Below are positions 49,236-58,147 of a DNA stretch of 64,000 bases, in pieces. Under the pieces are notes generated by a model. That model did no database searches. It had not been told where the DNA came from and saw nothing but the letters and a program-made list of their open reading frames with translations. Position 1 is the first letter of the stretch, and every line of letters starts with the position of its first letter. This DNA is from Pseudomonas sp. DTU12.3 (GTDB lineage Bacteria; Pseudomonadota; Gammaproteobacteria; Pseudomonadales; Pseudomonadaceae): positions 4,157,501-4,221,500 of the forward strand of contig NZ_CP027218.1 of the NCBI RefSeq assembly GCF_004124275.1. Reading direction: 5' to 3'. The position numbers and the translations under genes were made by a program.

Positions 49236-50210
49236 ATGCCCACCTCACCAGGATTGGTCGCGATTCTGGCCTACGACGGCCTCTGCACCTTCGAGTTCGG
49301 CATTGCCGTGGAAATCTTCGGCTTGGCGCGCCCGGAGTTCGAGTTCCCGTGGTACGAGCACGCGATTGCTGCGGTCGATCAAGGCCCGATGCGCGCCATG
49401 GGCGGCATTCAGGTATTGGCCGATGGCGGCCTGGAACTGCTCGCCGAGGCACGCACCATCATCATTCCCGGTTGGCGCGACCGTAACGCCGAGGTGCCGC
49501 TAGCGTTGCTCGACGCCCTGCGCCAGGCCCACGCCCGGGGTGCGCGGCTATTGTCGATCTGTTCCGGGGTGTTTGTGCTGGCCGCCAGCGGTCTGCTCGA
49601 CGGCCATGCTGCAACCACGCATTGGCGCTACGCGGCAGAACTGGCGCAACGCTTCCCGATGATTGCCGTCGACGCCGATGTGCTGTACGTCGACGCGGGA
49701 CAGTTGATCACCTCGGCGGGCAGTGCTGCCGGGATCGATGCCTGCCTGCACCTGGTGGCCCGAGACTTCGGCACTCAGGTTGCCAACACGGTGGCGCGGC
49801 GACTGGTGATGTCGCCGCAGCGCACCGGCGGTCAGGCGCAATTCATTCCGACGCCGGTCAGCCCGACGCCGCGCAACGATCTGTCACGGGTCATGCAATG
49901 GGCGCGCGAACGCCTGCATGAACCGCTGGAGGTGCGCGAACTGGCCAGCGAAGCGGCGATGAGCGAGCGAACGTTCTTGCGGCGTTTCAGCGAAGCCAGC
50001 GGGCAGTCGCCCAAGGCGTGGTTGCAGCATGAGCGACTGGCGCGGGCGCGGGAGTTGCTGGAGAGCACGGCGGACAACACCGAACAGATTGCGCACCGTT
50101 GCGGCTATCGCTCGGTGGAGAGTTTTCGCGTGGCGTTTCGTGGCGTGGTGGGCGTGCCGCCGTCGGTGTATCGGGAGCGGTTCGGGCGTGGGGCCATTGC
50201 CAGGTCTTGA
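49236..50210 (+). CDS. GlxA-type AraC regulator with DJ-1/PfpI domain
   Basis: A 324-aa regulator starting MPTSPGLVAILAYDGLCTFEFGIAVEIFGLARPEFE. The DJ-1 domain carries LLSICSGVFVLAASGLLDG; the AraC double HTH is at about 220-320 (LEVRELASEAAMSERTFLRRFSEASGQSP). The layout matches FtrA-type activators, which in E. coli regulate a rhodanese-like gene, and here a rhodanese gene is divergent 102 bases away. The FtrA link is inference. Confidence 0.92.
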   Translation: MPTSPGLVAILAYDGLCTFEFGIAVEIFGLARPEFEFPWYEHAIAAVDQGPMRAMGGIQVLADGGLELLAEARTIIIPGWRDRNAEVPLALLDALRQAHARGARLLSICSGVFVLAASGLLDGHAATTHWRYAAELAQRFPMIAVDADVLYVDAGQLITSAGSAAGIDACLHLVARDFGTQVANTVARRLVMSPQRTGGQAQFIPTPVSPTPRNDLSRVMQWARERLHEPLEVRELASEAAMSERTFLRRFSEASGQSPKAWLQHERLARARELLESTADNTEQIAHRCGYRSVESFRVAFRGVVGVPPSVYRERFGRGAIARS

Positions 50211-50214
50211 GGTT

Positions 50215-50290
50215 TTCTCCAGGGCCTCATCGCTGGCAGCCCGCTTCCACAGGTTTTTTTATGAACGCCTTGCAGCGATGAGGGCAGCGA
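50215..50290. repeat. Degenerate REP and short inverted repeat
   Basis: CCTCATCGCTG and CAGCGATGAGG arms lie about 35 bases apart, with a REP-like GCTGGCAGCCCGCTTCCACAG. Located between the GlxA-type gene and the convergent cobF. Confidence 0.6.
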
Positions 50291-50294
50291 AAAT

Positions 50295-51050
50295 CTAGGG
50301 TTTGCGTAACAGATAGGTGTCCATGATCCAGCCATGCTCGGCCCGGGCAGCCTTGCGCACCCGCTCGATCTCATCGGCGACATCGCCAAGCTTGCCGCTG
50401 ATCAAAATCTCATCCGCCGTGCCCAGGTACGCCCCCCAGTAAATCGCAGTTTGCGGGTCGGCCACGTGGTGGTAGGAATCCTCGGCATCGAGCATCACCA
50501 CCACGCTGTCGGCATCACTCACCTGCCCCGCCGCCAGACGCCGGCCCGTGGTGATCTCGACGGAGCGGCCAATACTGTTCAACGGCACTTTATGCTGCGC
50601 CGCCAGCGCCTGAACGCTGGTGATGCCGGGGATGACCTCAAATTCGAAATGACAACGACCCGAATCCAGAATCGCCTGAAGAATACGCACAGTGCTGTCG
50701 TACAACGCCGGGTCGCCCCACACCAGAAAACCGCCGCACTGGCCGTCAGACAATTCGTCATTGATCAGCCGCTCGAAGGTCGCTTGCTTGGCGCGGTTGA
50801 GTTCATCGACGCTGGCGCCGTATTCGACATCACCGCGCTCACGCTCCGGGCTCGCGGCTTCGGCGAAACGGTAGGCGGAATCGGTGATGTAGCGTTCGCA
50901 GATCTCGCGGCGCAGATCGAGCAGTTTGTCCTTGCTCTGGCCCTTATCCAGCAGAAAGAACACATCGACGCGATTCAGCGCCTTGACCGCCTGCATCGTG
51001 ATGTAGTCCGGATTACCGGCACCGATGCCGATCACCAGCAGTTGTTTCAT
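50295..51050 (-). CDS. cobF: Precorrin-6A synthase (deacetylating) CobF
   Basis: A 251-aa tetrapyrrole methylase. The start MKQLLVIGIGAGNPDYITMQAVKALN and SYHHVADPQTAIYWGAYLG are characteristic of CobF, which methylates C-1 of precorrin-5 with S-adenosylmethionine and releases acetate in aerobic cobalamin synthesis. It begins within the stop codon of the phosphatase gene (TGATG). Other cob genes are not in the window, which is common for cobF in Pseudomonas. No cobalamin riboswitch is visible upstream. Confidence 0.94.
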   Translation of the reverse strand: MKQLLVIGIGAGNPDYITMQAVKALNRVDVFFLLDKGQSKDKLLDLRREICERYITDSAYRFAEAASPERERGDVEYGASVDELNRAKQATFERLINDELSDGQCGGFLVWGDPALYDSTVRILQAILDSGRCHFEFEVIPGITSVQALAAQHKVPLNSIGRSVEITTGRRLAAGQVSDADSVVVMLDAEDSYHHVADPQTAIYWGAYLGTADEILISGKLGDVADEIERVRKAARAEHGWIMDTYLLRKP

Positions 51051-51619
51051 CAGTGTGTTCCCTCGATGTCGATGCCCGGCAAGCGTAGCCGCCAGATCCC
51101 GTTGAAGCGCAACTCGATGACAGACAGCGGTTCAACGTCGATTGCATTGAATGCCGCTCCTTGCACCACCTGCATCAGCGCGGCCCGCACGACGTAGGGG
51201 TGAGTGATCGCCAGCACATGCCCCGGCGTCGCCTGCAAACCTTGCAGCCATGCCGCGACTCGCGTGGCCAAGTCCGTGACTGATTCGCCGCCGTGGGGCG
51301 CTGCGTGCGGATCTGTCAGCCACGCTTGCAAAGCCTGCGCTTGCGTCGTTTGCAAGTCCTTGATCGAGCGCCCGTGCCAATCCCCCCAGTCGCAATCACG
51401 CAATGCCTCGTCAACCTGAGCATCCGCGCCGAACCAGGCCGCCGTCTGCCGGGTGCGCAATTCGGGGCCGCAGATCAAACGTCGAGCCGCAGCGAAGCGA
51501 GCCGCCAAGCTGTCAGGCGCCAAAGCACTATTTTCAACAGGCTCGTTCGTAGGAAAACGCGCCAATTTCTGTGCGACGGTTCGCGCGTGGCAAATCAGTG
51601 TCAAGCGGGTGGTCTGCAC
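51050..51619 (-). CDS. Histidine phosphatase-superfamily protein with altered RHG motif
   Basis: A 189-aa phosphoglycerate-mutase-like protein. The usual N-terminal RHG triad reads C-H-A (LICHARTVAQK), so the catalytic His is kept but the phosphate-binding Arg is replaced. The second His is in LAITHPYVVRAAL, and LRTRQTA and GESVTDLATRVAAWL fit the family. Coupling with cobF suggests a role in cobalamin metabolism (CobC, alpha-ribazole phosphatase, belongs to the same superfamily), but activity may be reduced or altered. Confidence 0.85.
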   Translation of the reverse strand: MQTTRLTLICHARTVAQKLARFPTNEPVENSALAPDSLAARFAAARRLICGPELRTRQTAAWFGADAQVDEALRDCDWGDWHGRSIKDLQTTQAQALQAWLTDPHAAPHGGESVTDLATRVAAWLQGLQATPGHVLAITHPYVVRAALMQVVQGAAFNAIDVEPLSVIELRFNGIWRLRLPGIDIEGTH

Positions 51620-51950
51620 GATGAATCACTCTGCCGAAGGTCATGAACAGCAACGGCGTCGCGCCGGGTTGCAGGCAATTGTGCCGTAAACCGAGGGTTG
51701 CCGGGTGTATCGATGCGTTGCTGCGCCAACGGTGAATGTTAGAAAAGCGGTGATGTCTGACACAGCTATGGGCAATGGACTACAAGGCTTGTCGACTTCC
51801 GTGTAGCCCTTATGACACGGGCGTCCTGCGCCATTTTGGGGCCTTTTAAACACGGTGAAAAATTCACTAGACATGTAGCGTCAGTTACATAAATACTGTT
51901 TTAACGGATTATGAAGCGAATTCGACACCCCCCATCCAGCAGGAGCCCGG
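51620..51950. promoter_or_regulatory. 331-base divergent region with ATGTA-N8-TACAT palindrome
   Basis: This gap separates the phosphatase-cobF pair from the RpiR-headed cluster. The only clear element is ATGTA-GCGTCAGT-TACAT (51873-51890), 61 bases before the RpiR start, followed by an AT-rich stretch that could be a -10 region. It is a candidate operator for the RpiR regulator. A CAGGAG ribosome site precedes the ATG at 51951. Confidence 0.5.
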
Positions 51951-52805
51951 ATGCCCCCTCTTAGAGACCTGATCACCGATCCCGGCCTGGAACTCACGCC
52001 GTCGGAGCGCAAAGTCGTTCGCGCTTTGCTCGATCAGTATCCGCGCAATGGACTTGGACCGATGGCGCGCCTGGCTGAACATGCCGGCGTCAGCGATCCG
52101 ACGATTGTGCGCCTGGTGAAAAAACTCGGTTTCGGCGGTTATGCCGAATTCCAGGAAGCCCTGCTCAGCGACATGGACCACCGCTTGCGTTCGCCGCGCA
52201 CACTATTGCAGCCACGCGCGCAGCAAAACAAGGACGACGCCTGGGCCCATTACCTCGCTGACAGCCATCGCCTGCTGGTCGACACGCAATCCCTGACCCA
52301 GCCCGAAGACGTGCGAATCCTCACTGACTGGCTGCTTGATGCCCGGCATCAGGTGTACTGCTTCGGTGGCCGTTTCAGCAGCCTGATGGCGACTTACCTG
52401 CTCAATCATTTGCGCCTGCTGCGCCCCGGCTGTTTTGCTCTGGAAGACAACGCGCTGCTGCCCGACCGCCTGTTCGACCTGCAACGTCAGGACGTCGTCC
52501 TCGTATTCGATTACCGTCGTTATCAGACCCAGGCACTGCGTGTCGCCACGGCGGCAAAAAACAACAATGCCCGCGTGGTGCTTTTCACCGACATCTATGC
52601 CTCGCCGTTGCGCGAAATGGCCGACCTGATCATCAGCGCTCCGGTCGAATCGGCCTCGCCGTTCGACACCATGGTCCCGGCGCTGGCCCAGGTCGAGGCG
52701 CTGATTGCCTGCCTGACCCTGCGCAGCCCGGATCTGGCCGATCGCCTTGAGGGCATCGATGCCCTGCGCAACGACTTCGCCACTCATCTGCTGGAGGACA
52801 AATAA
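51951..52805 (+). CDS. MurR/RpiR-family transcriptional regulator
   Basis: A 284-aa regulator. The N-terminal HTH of the RpiR type (about 1-77: LTPSERKVVRALLDQYPRNGLGPMARLAEHAGVSDPTIVRLVKKLGFGGY region) precedes a SIS phosphosugar-binding domain (about 125-260: VYCFGGRFSSLMATYLLNHL, DVVLVFDYRRYQTQALRVATAA). It stands 2 bases before an amidase gene and heads the catabolic cluster, so it probably represses it. RpiR proteins in amino-acid-catabolic clusters of Pseudomonas often do not bind sugars; the effector is unknown. Confidence 0.92.
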   Translation: MPPLRDLITDPGLELTPSERKVVRALLDQYPRNGLGPMARLAEHAGVSDPTIVRLVKKLGFGGYAEFQEALLSDMDHRLRSPRTLLQPRAQQNKDDAWAHYLADSHRLLVDTQSLTQPEDVRILTDWLLDARHQVYCFGGRFSSLMATYLLNHLRLLRPGCFALEDNALLPDRLFDLQRQDVVLVFDYRRYQTQALRVATAAKNNNARVVLFTDIYASPLREMADLIISAPVESASPFDTMVPALAQVEALIACLTLRSPDLADRLEGIDALRNDFATHLLEDK

Positions 52806-52807
52806 GG

Positions 52808-53452
52808 ATGTTCAGCCTTCCCCACCGCTCGCCGCGGGACTTGCCATTTGTCACCGACCACACCGCGTTGCTGTTGGTGGACATGCAGCGCGCCTGGCTC
52901 GAACCGCAGTTCGATCCGCACCTCAGTGGCCCGGACGCCGAGTATTTCCTCAACCGCGCGCGCACGCAGGTGGTGCCCAACCAGCAACGGCTGCTCAGCG
53001 CCTTTCGCGAGGCCGGGCAAAATGTCCTGCACACCCTGATCGAAAGCCTGACTGCCGATGGTCGCGATCGCTCGCTCGACCACAAACTGTCAGAAATGCA
53101 CCTGCCCAAGGGCAGTCCGCAGGCACAAGTGATCGCCGAACTGACCCCGGGCGAAAACGAGATCGTCCTGCCGAAAACTTCGTCTGGCGTATTCAACTCG
53201 ACCGCTATCGATTACGTGCTGCGCAACCTCGAAACCCGTCATCTGATCATCGCCGGTATCGTCACCGACCAATGCGTCGACATGGCCGTGCGCGACGCTG
53301 CCGACCGTGGTTATCTGGTGACTCTGGTCGAAGACGCCTGCGCCACCTACAGCGCCGAACGTCATCAGGCCTGCCTCAACGCGATCAAGGGTTATTGCTG
53401 GATCACCGACACCGCTACCGTGCTCGGCCGCTTGCGGGAGATGCAGGCATGA
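52808..53452 (+). CDS. Isochorismatase-family cysteine hydrolase
   Basis: A 214-aa hydrolase with catalytic Asp in ALLLVDMQRAW, Lys in VLPKTSSGVFNST and nucleophilic Cys in IIAGIVTDQCVDMAVRDA. The sequence resembles the N-carbamoylsarcosine/biuret/ureidoacrylate amidase branch more than true isochorismatases, so hydrolysis of an amide or carbamoyl group is likely. It follows the regulator by 2 bases and overlaps the ligase gene by 4 bases (ATGA), so it is in the same operon. Confidence 0.92.
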   Translation: MFSLPHRSPRDLPFVTDHTALLLVDMQRAWLEPQFDPHLSGPDAEYFLNRARTQVVPNQQRLLSAFREAGQNVLHTLIESLTADGRDRSLDHKLSEMHLPKGSPQAQVIAELTPGENEIVLPKTSSGVFNSTAIDYVLRNLETRHLIIAGIVTDQCVDMAVRDAADRGYLVTLVEDACATYSAERHQACLNAIKGYCWITDTATVLGRLREMQA

Positions 53453-54780
53453 CTTCGCGCCTGATGCCGCTGCCGATGACCACCATCGTCACCACCGACC
53501 TGATCGGTATCACTCGCGGCCGTTCGTTTCCCACCGATGAACTTGAGCATTATCAGGCGGCCGGTTGTGGCTGGGTGCCGGCCAACAGCGCGCTGACCCC
53601 ACAAGACATCATTGCCTCGAGCAATCCATGGGGCGCCTATGGCGATCTGCGCCTGATTCCGGATCTGGCCAGCCGCGTCACCGTGCCCAACGGCCCGGAT
53701 CCCGATGCGCCGGCGCTGGACTTCATCCACGGCGATATTCGTGAAACCGATGGCCGTCCGTGGGGCGCCTGCCCACGCACCTTGCTGCGCGATGAAATCG
53801 AACGTTATCGCGACGAACTGGGTTTGCAGGTCAACGCGGCGTTCGAACACGAATTCAACCTGCACGCCGGTTTCGCCGAGCATCTGGCGTTTTCGCTGGA
53901 GGCCCAGCGCCAAGGCGCAGAATTCGGCGGCTGGTTGCTCAGTGCGTTGCGCGCCGGCGGTGTCGAGCCGGAAATGTTCCTCCCCGAATACGGCAAGCAC
54001 CAATACGAAATAACCTGTCGGCCGACGCTCGGCGTCGCCGCAGCCGACCGCGCGGTCAACGTGCGCGAAATCACCCGCGAGATCGCCCGGCAGATGGGCC
54101 TCGACCTCAGCTTCGCGCCGAAGACCGCCGCCGATGCTGTGTGCAACGGCGTGCACCTGCACGTCAGCCTGCTCGATCTGGCCGGCCAGCCGATGCTTTA
54201 CGACGCTGGCACGAGTAATGGCCTGTCGAGCCTCGGCCAGCATTGGGCAGCCGGGATTCTCCATTATTTGCCGGCGCTGTGCGCGTTCACTGCGCCAACG
54301 CCAGTGTCGTACGAGCGCCTGCAGCCGCACCACTGGAGCGCGTCTTACGCGTGTCTGGGTCAACAGAACCGTGAAGCGGCGCTGCGCATCTGCCCGACGG
54401 TGACCCTCGGCGGCAAATCCGTGGCGACGCAGTTCAACCTGGAGTTCCGCGCCATGGATGCCACGGCCTCGCCGCATCTGGCCATGGCCGCGCTGTTGAT
54501 CGCCGGGCGCCTGGGCATCGAACAGCGCCTGGCGCTGAACGCGATCACCGATGAAGTTCCCGATTCACTCAACGACGAGCAACGCAAGGCTCGGGGCATC
54601 GTCGCCCTGCCCGCCTCGCTGGCCCAGGCACTGGATTGCCTGCGCGACAGTGGCGCCTTCAACGATTGGCTGCCCAAGCCGTTGCTCGACACCTATCACG
54701 CCCTTAAAACCGAGGAACTGGCGCTGACGGAACAGCTCTCGCCCGCTGACCTGTGTGAGCACTATGCACGCCTGTACTGA
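53449..54780 (+). CDS. Glutamine-synthetase-like gamma-glutamyl ligase
   Basis: A 443-aa GS-fold protein, close in size to the PuuA/SpuI gamma-glutamylpolyamine synthetase group. The metal- and glutamate-binding region reads AAFEHEFNLH, EYGKHQYEITCRPTLGVAAADRAVNVREITREIA, then NGVHLHVSLLDLAGQPMLYD and NLEFRAMDATASPHLAMAALL. Loops for adenylylation are absent. It probably joins glutamate to an amine with ATP. Partner genes are an amidase upstream (4-base overlap) and an N-formylglutamate-amidohydrolase-like gene downstream (17-base overlap). Substrate unknown. Confidence 0.9.
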   Translation: MTSRLMPLPMTTIVTTDLIGITRGRSFPTDELEHYQAAGCGWVPANSALTPQDIIASSNPWGAYGDLRLIPDLASRVTVPNGPDPDAPALDFIHGDIRETDGRPWGACPRTLLRDEIERYRDELGLQVNAAFEHEFNLHAGFAEHLAFSLEAQRQGAEFGGWLLSALRAGGVEPEMFLPEYGKHQYEITCRPTLGVAAADRAVNVREITREIARQMGLDLSFAPKTAADAVCNGVHLHVSLLDLAGQPMLYDAGTSNGLSSLGQHWAAGILHYLPALCAFTAPTPVSYERLQPHHWSASYACLGQQNREAALRICPTVTLGGKSVATQFNLEFRAMDATASPHLAMAALLIAGRLGIEQRLALNAITDEVPDSLNDEQRKARGIVALPASLAQALDCLRDSGAFNDWLPKPLLDTYHALKTEELALTEQLSPADLCEHYARLY

Positions 54781-55516
54781 ATCCGCCGAGCTTGGGTTAT
54801 ACACCCGACCGGTCTACAACCTGAGCCGCGAGGACTCGACAAATCCGTTGATCCTCGTGTGCGAACACGCCAGCCGCTATATCCCCGAGGCCCTCGTCAA
54901 TCTGGGCCTGGACGATGTCGCTGCCGGCGAACACATCGCCTGGGACATCGGCGCGCTGCAACTGGCAGAACAGTTGTCGGAAAAACTTGGCGCAACGTTG
55001 TTGAGCGCCAACTATTCGCGACTGTTGATCGACCTGAATCGCCCACGGCATGCGCCCGACAGCATTCCGGCACAAAGCGAGATCTATCAGATACCGGGCA
55101 ACCGCGAGCTGAACGAAGTCACTCGCGAGTACCGCCGTCAGACGCTGTTCAAGCCGTTCCATGCGCGCTTGCAGACATTGATCGACGAACGCCTGGCCAA
55201 GGGTCAGGCGGTACGGGTGGTGGGGATTCACAGTTTCACTCCGGTGTATTACGGCAAGCCGCGAACACTGGAGGTTGGCGTGCTGTTCGGTCAGGCGAAG
55301 GCGTACGCGCAAAGGTTGCTCGACGGTCTCGGCGAACACCCGTTGCAAGTGGCCGGCAATCAGCCGTACAAGATCGACCCGCTGGGTGATATGACCGTAC
55401 CGGTGCATGGCGATGCCCGGGGCCTGGACTCGGTGCTGGTCGAGGTGCGCAACGATTTGCTGCGCAGCCCGCAAGCGGTTTCGCGCTGGGCCGAATACCT
55501 CGCGCCATTGCTGTAA
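54764..55516 (+). CDS. N-formylglutamate amidohydrolase-family protein
   Basis: A 250-aa protein of the HutG-2/N-formylglutamate amidohydrolase family: LILVCEHASRYIPEAL (metal-binding His/Glu), HIAWDIGALQLAEQLSEKL, NYSRLLIDLNRPRHAPDSIP and VVGIHSFTPVY. It should hydrolyse an N-acylated amino acid, and in this cluster could release glutamate from a formylated or related intermediate. The ATG at 54764 overlaps the ligase stop by 17 bases; a GTG three codons earlier is possible. No histidine-utilisation genes are nearby. Confidence 0.9.
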   Translation: MHACTESAELGLYTRPVYNLSREDSTNPLILVCEHASRYIPEALVNLGLDDVAAGEHIAWDIGALQLAEQLSEKLGATLLSANYSRLLIDLNRPRHAPDSIPAQSEIYQIPGNRELNEVTREYRRQTLFKPFHARLQTLIDERLAKGQAVRVVGIHSFTPVYYGKPRTLEVGVLFGQAKAYAQRLLDGLGEHPLQVAGNQPYKIDPLGDMTVPVHGDARGLDSVLVEVRNDLLRSPQAVSRWAEYLAPLL

Positions 55517-55602
55517 TCACTGCTTTATCGACTGCTGACGCTGTAAACGATGGACCGACATAACAACTAAAACAACGATTGGCTGACAAGGAGTTGCGCT
55601 TC

Positions 55603-56952
55603 ATGGAAATTGAAGAATTCGGCTACAAGCAGGAGTTGAAACGTAGCCTGACGCTCACCGACCTGGTGGTCTACGGGATGATCTTCATGATCCCCATCGC
55701 CCCGTTCGGTGTGTATGGCTACGTCAATGCCGAGGCACCGGGGATGGTGCCGCTGGCGTACATCATTGGCATGGTGGCAATGCTGTTTACCGCGCTGAGC
55801 TACGGCAGCATGGCCCGCGCCTTTCCGATTGCCGGCTCGGTGTATTCCTACGCACAACGCGGCCTGAATCCACACGTCGGTTTCATCGCCGGTTGGCTGA
55901 TGCTGCTCGATTACCTGCTGATTCCGCCGTTGCTTTACGTGTACGCCGCCATGGCACTCAACCATCTGTATCCGGACATTCCGAAGGTCGGCTTCATTCT
56001 CGCGTTCCTTGTCAGCGCCACCTTCGTCAACCTGCGCGGCATCACTTTCACTGCGCGGATGAACATCATCTTCCTGCTGGCGCAACTGGTGGTACTGGGG
56101 ATCTTCCTGTTCTATGCATGGAACGCCCTGCACAACGGTGGCGGTAATGGCGAGCTGACACTCGCGCCGCTGTATCACCCGGAAACCTTCAATTTCGCGC
56201 TGCTGATGCAAGCAGTATCGATTGCAGTGCTGTCGTTCCTCGGTTTCGATGCCATTTCTACCCTCGCCGAAGAAATCAAAGGCGACCCGGGCCGCAGCGT
56301 CGGCAAAGCCGCATTGATCACCCTGGTGGTGATGGGTGTGATTTTCGTCGTACAAACCTGGATTGCCACCGATCTGGCAGCGGGCATGGGCTTCAATTCC
56401 GCCGATACCGCGTTCTATGAAATTGCCGAAATCGCTGCTGGTAGCTGGCTGGCCACGCTGACCGCTGTCGCCACCGCCCTGGCCTGGGGTGTCGCCGTGG
56501 CGATCACTTCGCAAGCCGCAGTTTCGCGTCTGCTGTTCGGCATGGCCCGCGACGGCAAACTGCCAAAAGTGCTGGCCAAGGTGCACCCGAAACACAACAC
56601 GCCGTATCTGAGCATTTATCTGGTGGCGGTGCTGTCACTGATCATCTGCTACCTGTTCATCAACTCGGTCGACACCCTGACGTCGCTGGTCAACTTCGGC
56701 GCACTCAGCGGTTTCATGCTGCTGCACCTGACCGTGATCAACTACTACTGGCGTCGGCAAAAGTCCGGTCAGGTTGTGCGTCACCTGATCTGCCCGGTCA
56801 TTGGCTTCATCATCGTTGCGGCCATCATGTACAACATGGGCGTCGATGCGCAGAAACTCGGCCTGATCTGGATCGTTCTGGGCCTGGTGTACCTGTTCTT
56901 TCTCAACAAGCTCGGCGCCAGTACCGCGTTGCCTGACCCGAGCAATGGCTGA
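55603..56952 (+). CDS. APC-family amino acid/amine permease
   Basis: A 449-aa transporter with about twelve membrane helices. The start MEIEEFGYKQELKRSLTLTDLVVYGMIFMIPIAPFG and the stretch FLGFDAISTLAEEIKGDPGRSVGKA are characteristic of the PuuP-like APC permeases for putrescine and related amines. The ATG at 55603 follows AAGGAG. Its place in the cluster suggests that it imports the substrate of the ligase and acyltransferases. Confidence 0.94.
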   Translation: MEIEEFGYKQELKRSLTLTDLVVYGMIFMIPIAPFGVYGYVNAEAPGMVPLAYIIGMVAMLFTALSYGSMARAFPIAGSVYSYAQRGLNPHVGFIAGWLMLLDYLLIPPLLYVYAAMALNHLYPDIPKVGFILAFLVSATFVNLRGITFTARMNIIFLLAQLVVLGIFLFYAWNALHNGGGNGELTLAPLYHPETFNFALLMQAVSIAVLSFLGFDAISTLAEEIKGDPGRSVGKAALITLVVMGVIFVVQTWIATDLAAGMGFNSADTAFYEIAEIAAGSWLATLTAVATALAWGVAVAITSQAAVSRLLFGMARDGKLPKVLAKVHPKHNTPYLSIYLVAVLSLIICYLFINSVDTLTSLVNFGALSGFMLLHLTVINYYWRRQKSGQVVRHLICPVIGFIIVAAIMYNMGVDAQKLGLIWIVLGLVYLFFLNKLGASTALPDPSNG

Positions 56953-57069
56953 CAAGAAAAAGAGCGGCGTCTGACAACAAATCAGGCGACCGCCGATTTA
57001 ACGCGTGGAAACCGACAGTGATAGTCAGGTTCGTGAATTCGCCGAACCCTTTGATACAGGAGTGCATCC

Positions 57070-58086
57070 ATGCTGGTCTTACGCCCAGTCGAGCCAACCG
57101 ACCTGCCGCAATTGCAACAACTGGCCCGCGACAGCATGGTCGGTGTGACCTCGCTGCCGGATGACAGCGAGCGCCTGTGCGACAAAATCGCCGCGTCCTG
57201 CGCCTCGTTCGACAGCGAGGCGCAGACGCAGGGGCCGGAAAACTACTTTTTCGTGCTGGAAGATTGCGCCACGCAACGCTTGGTCGGTTGCTCGGAAATT
57301 CTTGCCACGGCGGGTTTTAAAGAGCCGTTCTACAGCCTGCGCAATCGCCACTTCACCAGCGCCTCGCGCGAGCTGAACATCGAGCACGGTGTGCCGGCGT
57401 TATCGCTGTGCCATGACCTCAACGACCACACGTTGCTGCGCGGCTTTCACATCGACAAGGCGCTGGTGCGCACGCCATTCTCGGAACTGCTCTCGCGGGC
57501 GCGGCTGCTGTTCATTGCCGCCCATGCGCCACGTTTCGCCGAAGCGGTGATTACCGAAATCGTCGGCTACAGCGATGAAGAAGGTCATTCGCCGTTCTGG
57601 GATGCGCTGGGCAAGCACTTCTTCGATCTGCCCTACGTTGAGGCTGAGCGTCTATGCGGCTTGCAGAGCCGCTCATTCCTCGCCGAACTGATGCCGCAAT
57701 ATCCGATTTACGTACCGATGCTGCCGCAGGCGGCGCGCGAGTGTATCGGGCGCATTCACCCGGACGGGCAAGAGGCGTTCGATATCCTTGAGCGCGAAGG
57801 CTTTGAAACCAACAGCTACATCGACCTGTTCGATGCTGGCCCGACCCTGTACGCGCGTACCTCGAATATCCGCTCGATTGTGCGTAGCCAGACTGCTCCG
57901 GTGCAGCAATTGCCGGAGATCGATGCGCGTGGCCGCTATCTGCTGAGCAACGACGCGTGGCGTGGCTACCGGGCCATCGTTGCCGAACTGGATTACCAAG
58001 CCGATCAACCGCTGTCCCTCACGCCTGCAATGTGTGCGGCGTTGAACGTGACCGATGGCAGCCAGATCCGGCTGATTGCCCTTTGA
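57070..58086 (+). CDS. Arginine/ornithine N-succinyltransferase, AruF-like (alpha) paralog
   Basis: A 338-aa AstA-family acyltransferase. MLVLRPVEPTDLPQLQQLARDSMVGVTSLPDD, SPFWDALGKHFFDLPYVEAERLCGL and FLAELMPQYPIYVPMLP are the hallmarks of the alpha subunit AruF. It would transfer the succinyl group of succinyl-CoA to the amino group of arginine, ornithine or an analog. In the usual aru/ast operon the pair is followed by aruD and aruB; these are absent here. The beta-like gene follows by 61 bases. The paralog likely serves another amine. Confidence 0.93.
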   Translation: MLVLRPVEPTDLPQLQQLARDSMVGVTSLPDDSERLCDKIAASCASFDSEAQTQGPENYFFVLEDCATQRLVGCSEILATAGFKEPFYSLRNRHFTSASRELNIEHGVPALSLCHDLNDHTLLRGFHIDKALVRTPFSELLSRARLLFIAAHAPRFAEAVITEIVGYSDEEGHSPFWDALGKHFFDLPYVEAERLCGLQSRSFLAELMPQYPIYVPMLPQAARECIGRIHPDGQEAFDILEREGFETNSYIDLFDAGPTLYARTSNIRSIVRSQTAPVQQLPEIDARGRYLLSNDAWRGYRAIVAELDYQADQPLSLTPAMCAALNVTDGSQIRLIAL

Positions 58087-58147
58087 ACCGCGCCCGGTTC
58101 CGCCGCCAACGACAGTGCCCGAGCAGGCGCGCAAAAGGAGTTACAGC

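Noticed and set aside
51620..51950. Cobalamin riboswitch upstream of the phosphatase-cobF pair
   Set aside because: No B12-box-like sequence or the expected multi-stem layout could be seen on the minus strand.
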